Origin: Chenopodium formosanum
Lineage: Eukaryota; Streptophyta; Magnoliopsida; Caryophyllales; Amaranthaceae
Length of the DNA: 64,000 bases
Direction: 5' to 3'
Assembly: GCA_024500155.1 (NCBI GenBank)
Contig: CM044874.1
Location: 44,800,384-44,864,383 of the forward strand
Shown here: in pieces, positions 1 to 12,477 of the stretch
How the letters are laid out: every line of letters starts with the position of its first letter
Numbering within the stretch: position 1 is the first letter of the stretch
Notes under the pieces: generated by a model
Database searches by the model: none
What the model was told of the DNA's origin: nothing
Seen by the model: only the letters and a program-made list of their open reading frames with translations
Program-made: the position numbers and the translations under genes

Positions 1-704
1 TTGACCTAGTACAACTTTAGGCATACCCCAGTTGACTAATAATACCGAAAACAGTCCCAGACCAAAGCTCCAATATTGGCGCCAAAGTCTGAGCTGTAGC
101 GCCACTGTATAGTGTGTAGCGCAAGACATTTACTTAATTGTCTGGCGCCGATCACCATATTGTGACGCTAGTTCTGTCGCTTGGCCAGCAGTTCGGATTA
201 TTTGTCGAGTCATCACCTAGGGTCTAATTAACCAGTTTGCTAATTAGTTCAGTTAATTTTTGCTGTCAATAACACCGTGTCGAGTCATTAATCGAGTCTT
301 GGTCACATAGTTTAGCCACATGGTCATGACACGAGTCTTAACATGTCACCTACACTCACTAGTCTTAGCACACACTTTGAGTAAACATCGTCGTGGCCAT
401 GTCTTAGGTTCATGCATGAGTCGGTCTTTTCCGTCATTTGAGTTAGGGGGTACATTCTATTCCTAATTCTTCATATCCCTCCATCTAAATCATTCTTCTC
501 CACATTCCTCCATCTTTTTTCACCTCCTCCATCCATTGCATGTTGAATAAAGTTTGAGTCAAATAATTATCAATAAATATCCCCAATTTCCTTTTCCACA
601 CTACTTGGTCGAGGAGGGAAGGGCGATTAATCAAGGACAACCGCTTTATTCAAGTCTCGCTTTTTGATAAACCGATTCGTCAAAAGAGGAAGGCTAAAAA
701 GATA

Positions 705-1822
705 ATGGCAACTCAAGAAGAAGTCAATGAGCTTAGGAACCAATTGGCTACCATGACTGAAACACTGAAGCTCCTCACACTTAAGGTCGATGATCCCGTG
801 AAGCAACAACGGATGGATCTCATGCAAGAGAGTCTAAGCAAGCTATCTAGTGACTATAAATTTCAGTGCATGAGTTCGCAAAGGGTCTCGCTGGACAAGG
901 AACTTCTTCCGCATAAGTTCAACGCCACTAACATCCCCAAATTCAAGGCAACAGATAACCCTTACTTCCATCTAAGAGCTTTTGAAACAATAATGAACAT
1001 TAAGGGTATCGATAAGAAGGTTTTTTCCTCTTTGTTCCCACTATCTCTTGAAATTGTTTGCCAACAATGGTTTTTCTCCCTTGACAAGGAAAAAACCTCT
1101 ACCTGGGAATCAATAGTGAATGCTTTCGTTGATAGGTACAAGTGCAATATCCAAGTTGAAACCGACCATAGACAACTTGAGATGCTAAGACAAAAAGAGA
1201 ATGAAGTCTTTACTTCTTTCTTTAATAAGTGGAGGGAAACTTCCGCCAAGATGATTGAGGTCCCCACTGAAAAAGAATCCGTGAGGATGTTTATCAAGAA
1301 TCTCCAAGAAAAGTATTCAAAGCACTTAAAATATCAACACAACTTGAATACTTTCAAGGCCGTCTATGACGTAGGTATCGAGATCGAAGATGACCTCGCA
1401 AAGCAAAAAGCTACTAATAATAGCAACCACGGTGGCTGGAAAGGAAAGAAGAGCGACAATCCTTCTTCTTCCGAAAATGCCCACTCTAGTAATAATGTTA
1501 GTACCTTTGACCATAATGATGTCTTAGCCATGGACAATCAAGGATCTAAAGGAAGCCCAGGCAAGAGTTCATACCCATTGGAATGACCTACGATGCTGCT
1601 TTCGATCGTCTCTATGATCGAGGATTAATCAAACCTATTGGCCCTACCGAGGATCCAACACCAGAAAATTGATCTTCGAGATGGAATCCAAATTCCTATT
1701 GCAAGTACCATCGAGGAAACGGTCATACCACTAATGAATGCTACAGGTTTCAAAATCTCATTCAAGACCTCATAGAAGCAAACAAGGTCCCATTGCCTCT
1801 AGCTAGCGAGAAGACTGGGTGA
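705..1822 (+). pseudogene. Gag-like polyprotein of copy A, frameshifted near its C-terminus
   Basis: The ATG at 705 opens a 293-codon frame. It has a helical N-terminus, then a retrotransposon gag (capsid-like) region at about residues 80-230. That region contains the run FTSFFNKW and a conserved block ending in EIEDDLAKQKA. The frame stops at 1584-1586, but the homologous protein continues in another frame to the TGA at 1820-1822. It passes through a TGA at about 1670 and a Tat-type zinc knuckle of pattern C-K-Y-H...G-H...N-E-C near 1708-1745. The frameshift near 1560 is inferred from alignment with copy D, which reads through here. Gag would form the virus-like particle and bind element RNA. 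The product is probably defective in its nucleocapsid part unless frameshifted. The start is chosen because copy D begins at the equivalent ATG. Confidence 0.8.
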
Positions 1823-2682
1823 TGATGACACAAACAACACAAGACAAGAGGCGAGCTTCAACGACAAGATTTCGTGACCTCTTTTTCTGTTTCTTTCTCA
1901 TTTTTTTTTCCTTTCCCAAATAAGTCCAGCATAGGCACCTTTTCCTTTCCTTAGATTTATTTTGTAGGATTTTTTTTTTTTTTTGTTTTCCTTTTTTCTT
2001 TTAATAAAATGAGCATTTATTTCCTTATATATGATCATTTCATTGCATTGCCTTAAAAAAAAAAAGAAAAAAAAATACATGTGTGAATTAAGCACAAGGT
2101 ATACCAATGATTTGAGGCACTCCTTGTAGCCACATCATATCTCCTTTCGCCCTTAAATTATACAACCCTTTCTTCATAAACCACTTTGAGCCTCGTCCAA
2201 CGATAGACCCTTCTTTTTTCAACCTACATCTACCTAACCTTGGGATGGGATGGCGTGCAACTTATGCAATTCTAAAGAAAGCTTGAGCAAATTCAAAAGA
2301 AACCAATAGCAAAAAATAAGCAATAACTAAAAAATAAATAAAAGTGTACAAAAGGGCAAGTGTTCCAATGTCTTTGATATGAAAGTATCTTCGATAAGAA
2401 CATGTCTCAGATTGCGTCTCTTATCGAGTGCTCGGTACCGTGCCTAAGAAACATGAATGCCAAGTGAGTGATAGATCGCATGATCGGGATTGCCCACACT
2501 TATTAAAATAAAAAAAATGCTAAAGCAAAAGAAAGAGCTAAAAAAAAAGAGTAGAAAACCTCAAGCATAAAAATACAAATATTCAAAATCAAGGTTGCAC
2601 ACCTTGGGGGCTTATCAAGGGTCTTGAGCCTTTATCCTCTTCTTCTTTAAACCTTTAGCCTAACCACGTTACAACCCTTAAA

Positions 2683-2860
2683 AAGACCTTTTTGAGGTAT
2701 ACACACTTGTGCGAGGTTTGGCTAGAGCTACGTTCGGCCTGATTCCTAACGGATACGTAGGCAACCTCACGTTGAGGTGCGGCCGTAATAAACATGCATT
2801 CATATTCACATTCACACACTTACACCATGATCATATCAAGGGATCCCCTGTGCTCATCCT
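2683..2860 (+). other. Conserved non-coding block of the Ogre-like element, copy A
   Basis: This block is nearly identical to 43897-44080 in copy D, while neighbouring non-coding DNA has drifted more. It contains GCCT...AGGC and CAACCTCACGTTGAGGTGCGG, which can pair into short stems. The surrounding 1823-5321 has no convincing reading frame. A cis function (RNA structure or packaging) is an inference from conservation between only two copies. Confidence 0.45.
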
Positions 2861-3917
2861 ATTCAGATAGAGCTAGACTTGGGGGTTGATCCCTACATCA
2901 TTAGCTTACATAGCCTAAGAGTCACCACCATTTGACTCTTTTCAATAATATATTTTTCCACACACTTAGCTCTTGCGGCCTAACTTTAGTGTCACTATCA
3001 CACACATCACGCATACATGATCAAATATATTTCCCTTAGGAACCCTTTGTCATGAAATCTTAACGCTGAAGCATGCTTCGTCAAAATCACTCATAATTGT
3101 CATTACATCACGAAGTATGAAGTGCTTAGCCTCCGTGCCTAAGTTACCCAAATACTTTCATCATGGAGTCAACCATTGAGATAGCGTAGGATGAATTAAT
3201 CCTTGAACCTTGAGATATAGTATCAAACAACATTTGACTAAGCTCATTCAACATGCATCTTCAAACTTTGATTATCTTTTTCACGTCTTTCTTTTTCGGG
3301 AGAAAGTCGGTACCCTCCACAAAAATGACGGAAAATTTTTGTTTTTGCATTATTTCGAGTCGCACGATCACATTACAATGCACACACGAGTCATGTACAT
3401 ATCGAGTCATGTCGTGACCATATCACTTTGATTTGAGTCTAACACATGTGTCATTACACTTCGAGTCGAGTTAACCTTGAGTCAGTCAAACATATCAAGT
3501 CAAGTTTATACCTTGAGTCGTGTCAAGTCGATGAGTCAAGCAACATTAAACCTTAGGTCAACCCTAAGATAATTAAAGAAATTGCCAAAGTTCTATAGTC
3601 AAAAATAAATACAGGTGTAGCAAAACAGGGAAGACCCTATCACAGTGTTCAGCGACAGAGTCAATTCTTGGCCCCAGAGATATTTCAGCAACGACAGAGC
3701 TCAAAGCCTCTCAGAAAGGTGATTTCGACTTCATACAGCAATTTCGGGTTCCTTGGTACGCCAGTTAGCCCCTATAAGCAATTTGACATGATTAAGTAGT
3801 CGGTTTGATTACAATTGCAATAAGTGATTGACCTGACGAAAGATCATCTAACTTAGCTTAAGCGCCTAAAACACTGGCTCATTACGATCGGTTCAAAAGC
3901 AAGCACTTAAACGACGA

Positions 3918-4670
3918 TATTTCCAAATATGGATTGTTGCGCATTCTTATTAAACGACAAAGTTTTCCAAAAATTGGATTGTCATCCCCAACTGACAATA
4001 TTTCCAAAAATGGAGTGTCGTGCAAACGACAATTTTTCCAAGATTGGATTGTCATCTCTGGCAAGGTTTCCAAGCGTGGATTGTCGTGATCCTTTTTTGT
4101 TGGCAAGTTTTTCCAAGTTCGGATTGTCATACATTCATAGCTCGTTGGCAAGTTTTCCGGGATTGGATTGTCATACACCCAGTTCCCTATAGCAAAATTT
4201 CCTAAAGGATTGTTGTAGGTCTCTACTCAACATAAATTTCGACAAAGGTTCCTCAACGTGGATTGTCATTCATTTCAGTAAGTTGCAAATTTTCCCGAAG
4301 TGGATTGTCGGTCGACTCTTTTTTACGAATGTTCCAAGACGCGGATTGTCAATAATGCCAATATTTTCCCAAAAGGATTATCGCATAGCGTTGGCAAATT
4401 TCCAAGGTGGATTGCTTTCAAGAGTTATATTCCAAGATGTGGATTGTCGATCGTAGCAAAGTTCTTATGAAAGATTGTTACGAAGCATTGGCAACTTTTC
4501 CAAAAATTGGATTTTGGCAAATTTTCCGAGGTACGGATTGTCGCTTCATCGTGACAACATTTCCAAGGATGGATTGTTACGTGGCATTGACAACTTTCCC
4601 TAAATTGGATTGTCATACATCATACAAGAGTTGTGTTGGCAACTATTCCCAAAGAAAAGAGGATTGTCAT
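3918..4670 (+). repeat. Degenerate short tandem repeat, GGATTGTC family
   Basis: About 17 irregular units of roughly 30-55 bp each carry the core TTTCCAA(N)nGGATTGTC. They lie in the 3' untranslated part of copy A. Open frames across this stretch are by-products of the repeat. Tandem repeats in the 3' region are a known property of Tat/Ogre elements and can seed satellites. Confidence 0.75.
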
Positions 4671-4739
4671 CACAGCAAAAGCACCGACATACTGGTTCAC
4701 AAGCAGCAAAGCGCCGACGTACTGGCATAGCAAACATTA

Positions 4740-5120
4740 AGATGCAGTGATCTTTTCGAAGACTATCACAGCGGGAAAAAGAAGCTCTTTTTTCAGAACA
4801 TCGAAACAGCAAGGTGGCGTTCCCTAGATTGTGGAGAGTTGTCATAAACAACTGAGGATTGTTTCAAGAGAAGCAATCTTCGATAGTATTCCCTTGGACG
4901 TGGAATATTATCAATGTGGATGGAGTTTGTTTCAAGAGAAATAATCTTCGATGGTATTCCCTTGGACGCGGAATATTATCATTGCGGAGGAGGATCGTTT
5001 CAGGCGAAGCAATCTTCTAATTTGGAAGCAGTTACGGGCGTAGCGGTTTTCAAGCGGGATGGCATTCTCTAGCTTGTAGGAGGTCATCAAAACAACAGTA
5101 TAGCAACAATCGGTTACTTT
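4740..5120 (+). repeat. Diverged repeats related to the 70-bp array of copy D
   Basis: Units share wording such as TTTCAAGAGAAGCAATCTTCGA and GTATTCCCTTGGACG, spaced about 70-75 bp apart. They are the counterpart of the better-preserved 70-bp array at 45591-45940 in copy D. Confidence 0.6.
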
Positions 5121-5308
5121 CAGAGACGTGTGCTCGACGGTGCAAGTTACGCGTTTCTTAACTCTTTTATCTGTTTGACTGATGCTAGTTTTGCAGGTAT
5201 CGGCGTTACAAGATTGATTTAGGATCGCAGAACGTTCTGAATCGTTCTCCATCCCTATCGTTACTTTGACTTTTGTTTTCGAAACTTGCGTTTCTCCAAA
5301 CTCAGTCA

Positions 5309-5321
5309 AAGTGGGGGCTTC
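5309..5321 (+). other. Polypurine tract upstream of the copy A 3' LTR
   Basis: AAAGTGGGGGCTTC lies immediately before TGTAGACACC. The same tract precedes the LTRs at 8084 and 46521. This is the expected position for the plus-strand primer of reverse transcription. Confidence 0.65.
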
Positions 5322-7515
5322 TGTAGACACCCATTTGTGTCTCCCCAAAACCAAACCCACTGATGAATACCTTTCACGTCTAACCATAATCGAATGAGGT
5401 GAAAGTGTAAAAAGTCTAGTGTTGCGGTTAGTTTTTGTTAAAATTCTTTCTTTCTGTTTTCGAAAACCCACTCTATTTTATGAAAACATCCATTCCAGTT
5501 TATTTTGGTCCATGATAAAGGTTCAATAATGGTGTAGTTGGATGGGGCTTGAAAAGACCTTTCCAACGATATATTCTAAGCCCAATTCCGATGAATATTG
5601 AGGAAATTATGGCCAATTTACTAAACTGGACCCAAACCGGATTTTGCCTACGACCCAATGATCATGAGGAGGGTCCAAAGGTTTAATCCTATTCCTAAAC
5701 TAATTAGGATTGATTAGAATCTTCTATAAGTTTCTAAAATATCTTAATTATCCTTTTTTGAAAAGATAAGATTAAGGAATTTGATTTAAATATAAACTTT
5801 TCTTTTTTATAAAACTTTCCTTTTTTAAAGTCCTAATTCTATTTGAATTTAAACATGTTCAAAGACAGTCAGATATTATTTTCGTGCCTCATATTTTTTA
5901 TCCAAATTTTATATGGTTGGATAGATCTTGAAATTATCTTTCCAATGATATATTATAATAATAATTCCGAGCTATAACCGAAAAGATATGAATAAGATAT
6001 CAAACTCTATCCAAAACTGACACCGTCTCACTATTTCGTTCATATATTTTATTCTACAATATATTTTAATCGGATTTTAAATGGGTTAGAAAGTAGACTA
6101 CAATATCTTTCTAACAACATCTTATTCATCTTATTCCGATTCCTGGATCAAAAGATATGATAAAAACAAAATCCGTAAAAACTGCTGTCTACGAGTTTTA
6201 TTTCGATTCGAATTTGGATTCTTTACTTAATTCTTCGACTCTCTTTTTTTTTCTATAAATAGAGGTCATATCTCCCCTTTTTTGATAACCAACTCTCATC
6301 AAGATTTTCTTGATTATTCTCTCTCTCTTTTCTAAACTAGCCTTTTCTCAAATACAAAATTCCGCATTCACAAGATCTAGAAACACCTAGCCATATTCGA
6401 AGTTGCCTTCGTCCTAGACGTGAAAGGTTTAATTTCTGAGGGTTTGGTCCCAAATCTCTTTTTCAATTATTTAATTTAATTGCTTTGATTATTATTTTCC
6501 TTGAAGTTACTAACGTGTGTATTTTGTTATTAGAAAAAAAAGGTACGAAGCATCCAAGTAAGTACTTTAATTGATTTTATGATGTAGAAATCATGTTTAT
6601 ATTGTTATTATAAAATTCCTAGTATCATGTCTAGGGTATTTTTAATATTAAATATGATTGATACGATGCTTCCTATATTCTTCCTAATATTACTTCATGT
6701 TAGTATCATGTTAGGGTTAAAGATTTGATTTTTATTGCTTAGTGACATGCTAGGGTTTGTTATTAATCTTGTTAGTATCATGCCTAGGATCTTGCTATTT
6801 TTATTATGCTTTAATATTAACATGAACATGATTATGATTATAATTGTTATAATTTATGATGATTGTGAATATTATTATTATTATTATTTTGATAATGATT
6901 ATTTTATTTATGATTATTATTGTTTTGATTATGATTATAATTTTATGATGATTATAATTATTATTCATGATTATTATTTATTGTGTTGCTTGATTATTTA
7001 TATTTATTGCTTGATCACGCCTTTTATGCATGCTTAAAGGGAATTTCGTACTTGTAATCACGCTTAATAAGATAATTAATAATCTTGTTGGGTTAATTGT
7101 GATTATAATTCAAGTGATCGCCAATAATAGATTTATTTGTGCATTAATATTCAACCAACATAGATAAACAGGTTTAGGGTTAACCTATTGATTGTATGGT
7201 AATCAGAAAGCGCACATGAATACGAGCAGAATAAAGTAGAGGCCTATTATTAGGGCAGGTTCAATCTCTTTTAGGTTGGATTTGTACCTTCATCCCCGAA
7301 CCCTTATTTGGTTCATGACCTTATGGAGTTGACGATCTCTTGGATCGCTAAGGGGTGTAACCTTCACCTCGTGAACGGTTTACAAGTTCCTTAAAAACTT
7401 GTTGGCGACTCTTTTGCTCTATCCTCTTCCCTTTTGGACGCCACCGTACTTTAGTGTACGATCACAGTGGGGTTCAAGCTAGTGGGATTTTAAAGGCTTG
7501 AAATTATTCCCTACA
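5322..7515 (+). repeat. Ogre-type LTR (3' LTR of copy A)
   Basis: The LTR starts TGTAGACACCCA and ends TTCCCTACA. A promoter-like TATA box (CTATAAATAG) lies at about 6252-6264, followed by a CT-rich leader, as in the other Ogre LTRs here. At 2194 bp it is longer than its relatives (1842-1927 bp), partly because of an AT-rich ATTATT/GATTAT expansion at 6790-6990. Small reading frames in that expansion are not genes. No target duplication follows directly: after 7515 comes LTR-derived and internal sequence of a second unit. Confidence 0.8.
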
Positions 7516-8083
7516 GGGTGTAACCTTCATGGGTCAATTGTTGTTGCCTATCGTTGTCCCTTTATTCGTGGTTGCCTTAAATGATCCGTGAACGGTTTAC
7601 AAGTTCCTTAAAAACTTGTTGGCGGCTCCCTACTTTCCTTGTCCCTAATTATATATGTCAATTCCCACTTCCTATGAGTGCCAAGCATATTCACACATGC
7701 TTTTACGTAGGCGCACTTTGAGCGACGCCTATACTATCACAACGGAAATTGGAGGCAGTTACAAGCGTAACAGTCTTCAAGCGGTATCCCCTAGCTTAAG
7801 GAAGATCGTCAAAAGCAGCATGATGGCGTTCCCTAGCTTGTGGAAGGTTGTCACAACAACAAACACAATAAATAGGTTACTCACAGAGACGTGTGCTCGA
7901 CGGTTCAACATACGTGTTTCTTAACTCTCTTATCTGTTTAACTAATGATAGTTTGAAGGTATCGGTGTTACAAGAGTGATTTAGGATCGCAGAACGTTCT
8001 GAATCATTCTCCGTCCCTATCGATACTTTGACTTTTGTTTTCGAAACTTGCGTTTCTCCAAACTCATTCAAAGTGGGGGCTTC
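7516..8083 (+). mobile_element. Residual internal fragment between two Ogre-type LTRs
   Basis: 7516-7640 repeats words from the LTR 3' end (the GAACGGTTTACAAGTTCC and AACTTGTTGG strings also found at 7375-7410). 7730-8083 matches the 3' end of the internal region (compare 46170-46520), including the purine tract AAAGTGGGGGCTTC. The remaining internal region, including any primer site and gag, is missing. The layout LTR-fragment-LTR suggests a tandem unit formed by recombination between LTRs and then shortened by deletion. Confidence 0.65.
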
Positions 8084-9925
8084 TGTAGACACCCATTTTT
8101 GTCTTCCCAAAACCAAACCTGGTGATGAATACCTTTCACGTCGAATCATAATCGAATGAAGTGAAAGTGTGGAAGGTTTATTGTTGCGGTTGGTTTTATT
8201 TCTCTTCTTTCTCTCTGTTTTTAAAAACCTATTTTATGAAAATACCCAATCCAGTTTAGTTTGGTCTATGGCAACGGTCCAATAATAATGTAGTTGGTTT
8301 GGGCTAGAAAAGAGCTTTCCAACGATATATTATGAGCCCAATTCCGATGAATAACGAGGAAGTTATGGCCATATTACTAAACTGGGCCCGATTTGATCTT
8401 TATATGCGGCCCAATGATCTAGAGGAGGGCCTATTATGATTTATCATTCCTAATGCAATTAGGATTGATTATAGTCTTCTAGAAGGTTCTTTTGAATCCT
8501 AATGTGATTAGCATTGATAATTGAGTTTTATGAGTTTTATTTAAAAAAAAAGAAGTGTTTTAAATGAAATTACAGTTTTACCCCTCGTACGCTTAATTTT
8601 ATCTGAAATTTGAAAACATGCGAAAAAACTGTCTGCAACGCCGCACCTGGCTGTCACCTGGCGACACGTGTGTCGCTCGGCGACAGAGGCTAGTGCAGCG
8701 CTAGCGTCGTGTTTTATTCTTCTCGAAACTCTGATTCTTTTTTATCATGTTTCGGTTTGTTTTCGTTATAAATAGCCTCCTTAAACCTCCGTTTTTAAAC
8801 ACCAACTCTCATCAAGAAATTCTTGATACTCTCTCTCTCTCTCTCTCTCTCTTTCTAAACCAACCCTTTTACAAACAAAATTGCGCATTCACAAGATCTA
8901 GACACACCTAGCCAAATTCAAAGTAGCCTTCGCCCTAGACGTGAAAGGTTTGATATTTCTGAGGTTTGGTCCCAAATCATATTTCAATTATTTAATTTAA
9001 TTCTTTAATGTTATATTTTCCTTGAAGTTACTAACGTGTGTATTTTGTTATTAGAAATAGGTACGAGACATCCAAGTAAGTGCTTCAATTGTTTAATTGA
9101 TATTATGATATCGAAATCATGTTTAGGTTTTTATTTTGATTCCTAGTATCATGTTAGGATGCTTTTCTTAGTATCATATTTTGGGTGATTTGCTTATATC
9201 AATTATGATTTCTACGGTGCCTTTTATCGTCTTTCTTCATTGCATGTTAGTATCATGTTAGGGTTAAAGCTTTGATTTTTATATGTTTAGTGACGTGCTA
9301 GGGTTTGTTATTAATCTTGTTAGTATCATGCCTAGGATCTTGCTATTATTATGCTTTATTGCTAACATGATTATCGTTGTAATTATGATTATGATGATTT
9401 ATTATGTTGCTTGATTATATTATTTGTTATTGATTGATCACGCCTTTTATGCATGTTTAAAGGGAATTTGTACTTCTAATCACGCTTAATAAGACGATTA
9501 ATAATCTTGTTTAGGTTAATTTGATTATAATTCGAGTGATCGCCAATAATAGATTTATTTGTGCATTAATATTCAACCAACATAGATTAAACCGGTTTAG
9601 GGTAAACCTATTGATTGCATGTTAGTCAGAAAGCTCACACGAATACGAGAAGAATAAATTAGAGGCCTTAGGGCAGGTTCTTTCTTTTAGATTGGATTTG
9701 TACCTTCATCCCCGAACTTCCAGTCTTGGTTTCAGACGTATTGGAGTTAACGATCTCTTGGATCGTTAAGGGGTGTAACCTTCACCCTGTGAACGGTTTA
9801 CAAGTTCCTAAAACTTGTTGGCGACTCCTTTTGCTCTTGTTTCTTTTCCTTTGGACGCCACCATGCTTAAGTGTATGGTCACAGTGGGGTTCAAGTTTGG
9901 GATAATTCTTGAAATATTCCCTACA
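8084..9925 (+). repeat. Ogre-type LTR terminating the shortened second unit
   Basis: It starts TGTAGACACCCATT and ends TATTCCCTACA. It has a TATA box (TTATAAATAG) near 8767-8776, a CT dinucleotide run at 8829-8853 and the shared 3' block with CGGTTTACAAGTTCC. Two copies of the TGTCGC/GGCGACA motif lie upstream of the TATA box, at about 8654-8686. The reading frame at 9815-10090 crosses its end and is not a gene. Confidence 0.8.
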
Positions 9926-10249
9926 CTAATATATCTCACAAATGATTTTATTTTATTTTTTATAAAAAAAAAAGGAGGAGAGAACTGTTGGCATACCAAA
10001 CCGTTCTCTTTGGTAAAGCAAAACAAAACGGTTAAGTATTATTATCGTTGTCTTTTCCTTCATTATTTTCTAAATTTAGGTAGGGAATAGAGGACGGTGA
10101 TCACACACAACCGTTCTTTATAGTTGAGTATACAAAACGCCTATTAGAACCGTTCTTTATACTTTACACATCTCTTAGTAGAAGAACGGTTCTGAGATGT
10201 TTTATAAAGCCTATTTTAACCGTTCTCTAAACCATTATTTGTAGTAGTG
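9926..10249. mobile_element. CACTA-like (EnSpm) terminal fragment or small non-autonomous derivative
   Basis: The right edge read on the minus strand is CACTACTACAAATAATGG, typical of CACTA termini. Several sub-terminal copies of AACCGTTCT(C/T)T in both orientations lie near 9998, 10109, 10150, 10185 and 10222. A CACTA string also occurs at the left edge (9924-9928), but the following bases do not match the right terminus and no 3-bp duplication is clear. A complete element is therefore not proven. Confidence 0.5.
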
Positions 10250-12124
10250 TGTATGGAATATTTCAAGCATCCACACTTGAGCCCCACTGTGATCATACAC
10301 TTAAATATGGTGGTGTCCAAAGGGAAGAAAGCTAGAGTAAAAGAGTCACCAATAAGTTTTACGAACTTGTAAACCGTTCACAGGATGAAGGTTACACCTC
10401 TTCACGATCCATGAGATCGTTAACTCCATAGTGGTCTGGAACCATGGCTGGATATTCGGGGATGAAGGTACAAATCCAACCTAAAAGAGATTGAATCTGC
10501 CCTAATAATAGCCCTCTACTTTATTCTTCTCATATTCATGTGAGCTTTCTGACTAACATGCAATCAAAAGATTAACCCTAAACCTGTTTAATCTATGATA
10601 GTTGAATATTAATGCACAAACCAATCTCTTATTGGTGATCACTTAAATTATAATCAAATAATTAGCCTAAACAAGATTATTAATTATCTTATTAAGCGTG
10701 ATTACAAGTACAAATTTCCTTTAAACATGCATAAAAGGCGTGATCAAGTAATAAACAATAATATATATATCAAGTAACATAACAATAATGATCATATAAA
10801 TCATCATAAAAACCATGTTAACAATAAAGCATAATATTAATAGCAAGATCCTAGGCATGATACTAACAAGATTAATAATAAATCCTAGCATGTCACTAAG
10901 AAATAAAGATCAAAGCTTTATTCCTAACATGATACTAACATGATATTAGGAAAGAATAGGAAGCACACATGATGTTAGAAATCTTAGTTATTACCCTTAA
11001 CATAATACTAGGAATCATAAAGACATCCTAACATGACACTAGGAATCAAAATAATCAAAGAATGATTTCTATATCAAAAGAATAATAAGTAAATTACTAA
11101 TTGGGATGTCTCTTATCTCTTTCTAATTACAAAATACACGCGTTAAAAACTTCAAAAACAATTATTATACAATTTAAATTAAATGATTGAAATAGAGATT
11201 TGGGACCAAACCCTACAAAATTATAAACCATTCACGTCTAGGGAGAAGGAAACTTCGGACTTGGCTAGGTGTGTCTAGAACTAATGTATGTGGAATTTTG
11301 TAAGTGGGAAGGTTTAGAAAAAGAATAGAGAGAGAAAGAAAGCATCTAGCTTTTAGAGAAAGAAATAATAGAGAGATGATGGTTGTGAATGAATAAAAGC
11401 AGGGAGATACGACCCCTATTTATAGAAAAAATAGTCTTGAAACAAATCAAGTCCCATTTGGAATAAAATACCTCCTGTCACCAACGACTGGAGTTAGCGC
11501 CAGGCGACAGACTTGTCATCTTGCGCTAAGTCAGAAATCAAACACGCTTTGTACGCCGAATCCTCTTCTTAATATGATTAAGCAGCTAATTCCGCGTTTA
11601 TCAAATTAAAATCAGGTTTGGGATAAATCACATATTTTATTCAAAATAAAACTCTTTAAAATATAATTATTAATCCTAATTCCATTAGAATTTAAAAGAA
11701 CATTCTAGATTATTCTAGAAGATTAAAATGAATCCTAATAATTTTATGAATAATAATTAATAGGACCTCCTCTAGATCATTGGGCCGCATATAAAATTCA
11801 TTTCGAACCCAATTTAGTATTTTGGTCATCACTTCCTCATTATTCATCGGAATTGGGCTTATAATATCTCATTGGAAAACTCTTTTCGAACCCAAACCAA
11901 ATATTCTATTATTGGACCCTTATCATGGAACAAAATCAATTGGATTGGCTGTTTCATAAATAGAGTGTAAGAAGGAATATTTTCAAAAACAACAAGAGAG
12001 ATATTTTAATAAAAATAACCACATCACTAGACTTTCCACACTTTCACTTCGTTTGATAATCAAATCACGTGAAAGATATTCATCACTAGATTTGGTTTTG
12101 GGGAGACACATTTGGGTGTCTACA
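10250..12124 (-). repeat. Ogre-type LTR in inverted orientation
   Basis: Read on the minus strand it begins TGTAGACACCCAAATGTGTC (12124 downward) and ends near 10250 in GAATATTCCATACA, a variant of the family's CCCTACA end. The reverse complement of a TATA box (CTATTTATAG) lies at about 11416-11425, with TGTCGCC-type motifs near 11476-11512. No element-internal sequence flanks either side, so it is probably a solo LTR. I could not find a convincing 5-bp duplication (TAGTG left, AGTAC right). Confidence 0.75.
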
Positions 12125-12477
12125 AGTACAAACTTAAATTAAACCTAGTTAAGCCAGGTTGGTGTACGGATGAGGTATTCATGTTGTGTGTACAGGGGGA
12201 GCACCAGGTGATTACTATCCACCTAACCCAAATTCGACTTTTGATCTTGAATATGTCCACAGCTACCACTTCTCAAGAAATTCTTTCTATGGTTGTCTGG
12301 AAGTAAAATTTGGGCCAATCAAGGGGGAGGAAAAAGTTGTTTGTAGTTAAGAAATTATACAGAATTTTACTTAAATGTTTTTATTTATATATCCTTTAAT
12401 TTACTGATGGGTTGATAGTAATCTGGGTAATTCAAAATGTCTTTCTTTCTTACTTTGTCTTTTGTGATTCTTTTGTA

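Larger units (their letters stand above)
1..5321 (+). mobile_element. Gag-only Ogre/Tat-like LTR retrotransposon, copy A, internal region (5' end outside window)
   Basis: The whole stretch aligns by eye with the internal region of copy D (40382-46520). Both have the same leader upstream of gag, the same gag, the same long non-coding blocks and the same 3' tandem repeats ending in a purine tract before an LTR. No protease, reverse transcriptase, RNase H or integrase is present, so the element would depend on an autonomous relative. This matches the class described as terminal-repeat retrotransposons with a GAG domain. The 5' LTR lies left of the window; the 3' LTR is 5322-7515. Assignment to Ogre/Tat rests on the LTR ends (TGTAGACACC...CCCTACA) and on the primer site seen in copy D. 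The autonomous partner is not in this window. Confidence 0.8.

Noticed and set aside
3918..4670. Regular short repeats that could suggest a CRISPR array
   Set aside because: The units are degenerate with variable spacing in plant retrotransposon DNA. There is no exact repeat, no unique spacers and no cas genes.
4932..5471. 179-codon minus-strand frame across the copy A 3' end and LTR start
   Set aside because: Related but shorter frames occur at 7877-8149 and 46287-46637 because the DNA is repeated. Lengths and ends vary and there is no domain, so I treat it as antisense to repeat sequence.
10245..12129. 5-bp target duplication for the inverted Ogre LTR
   Set aside because: TAGTG and AGTAC do not match, so a clean solo-LTR insertion cannot be shown.
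12112..12306. 64-codon frame starting inside the inverted LTR
   Set aside because: It begins in the LTR and crosses into the gene remnant in a frame different from the exon-like one.
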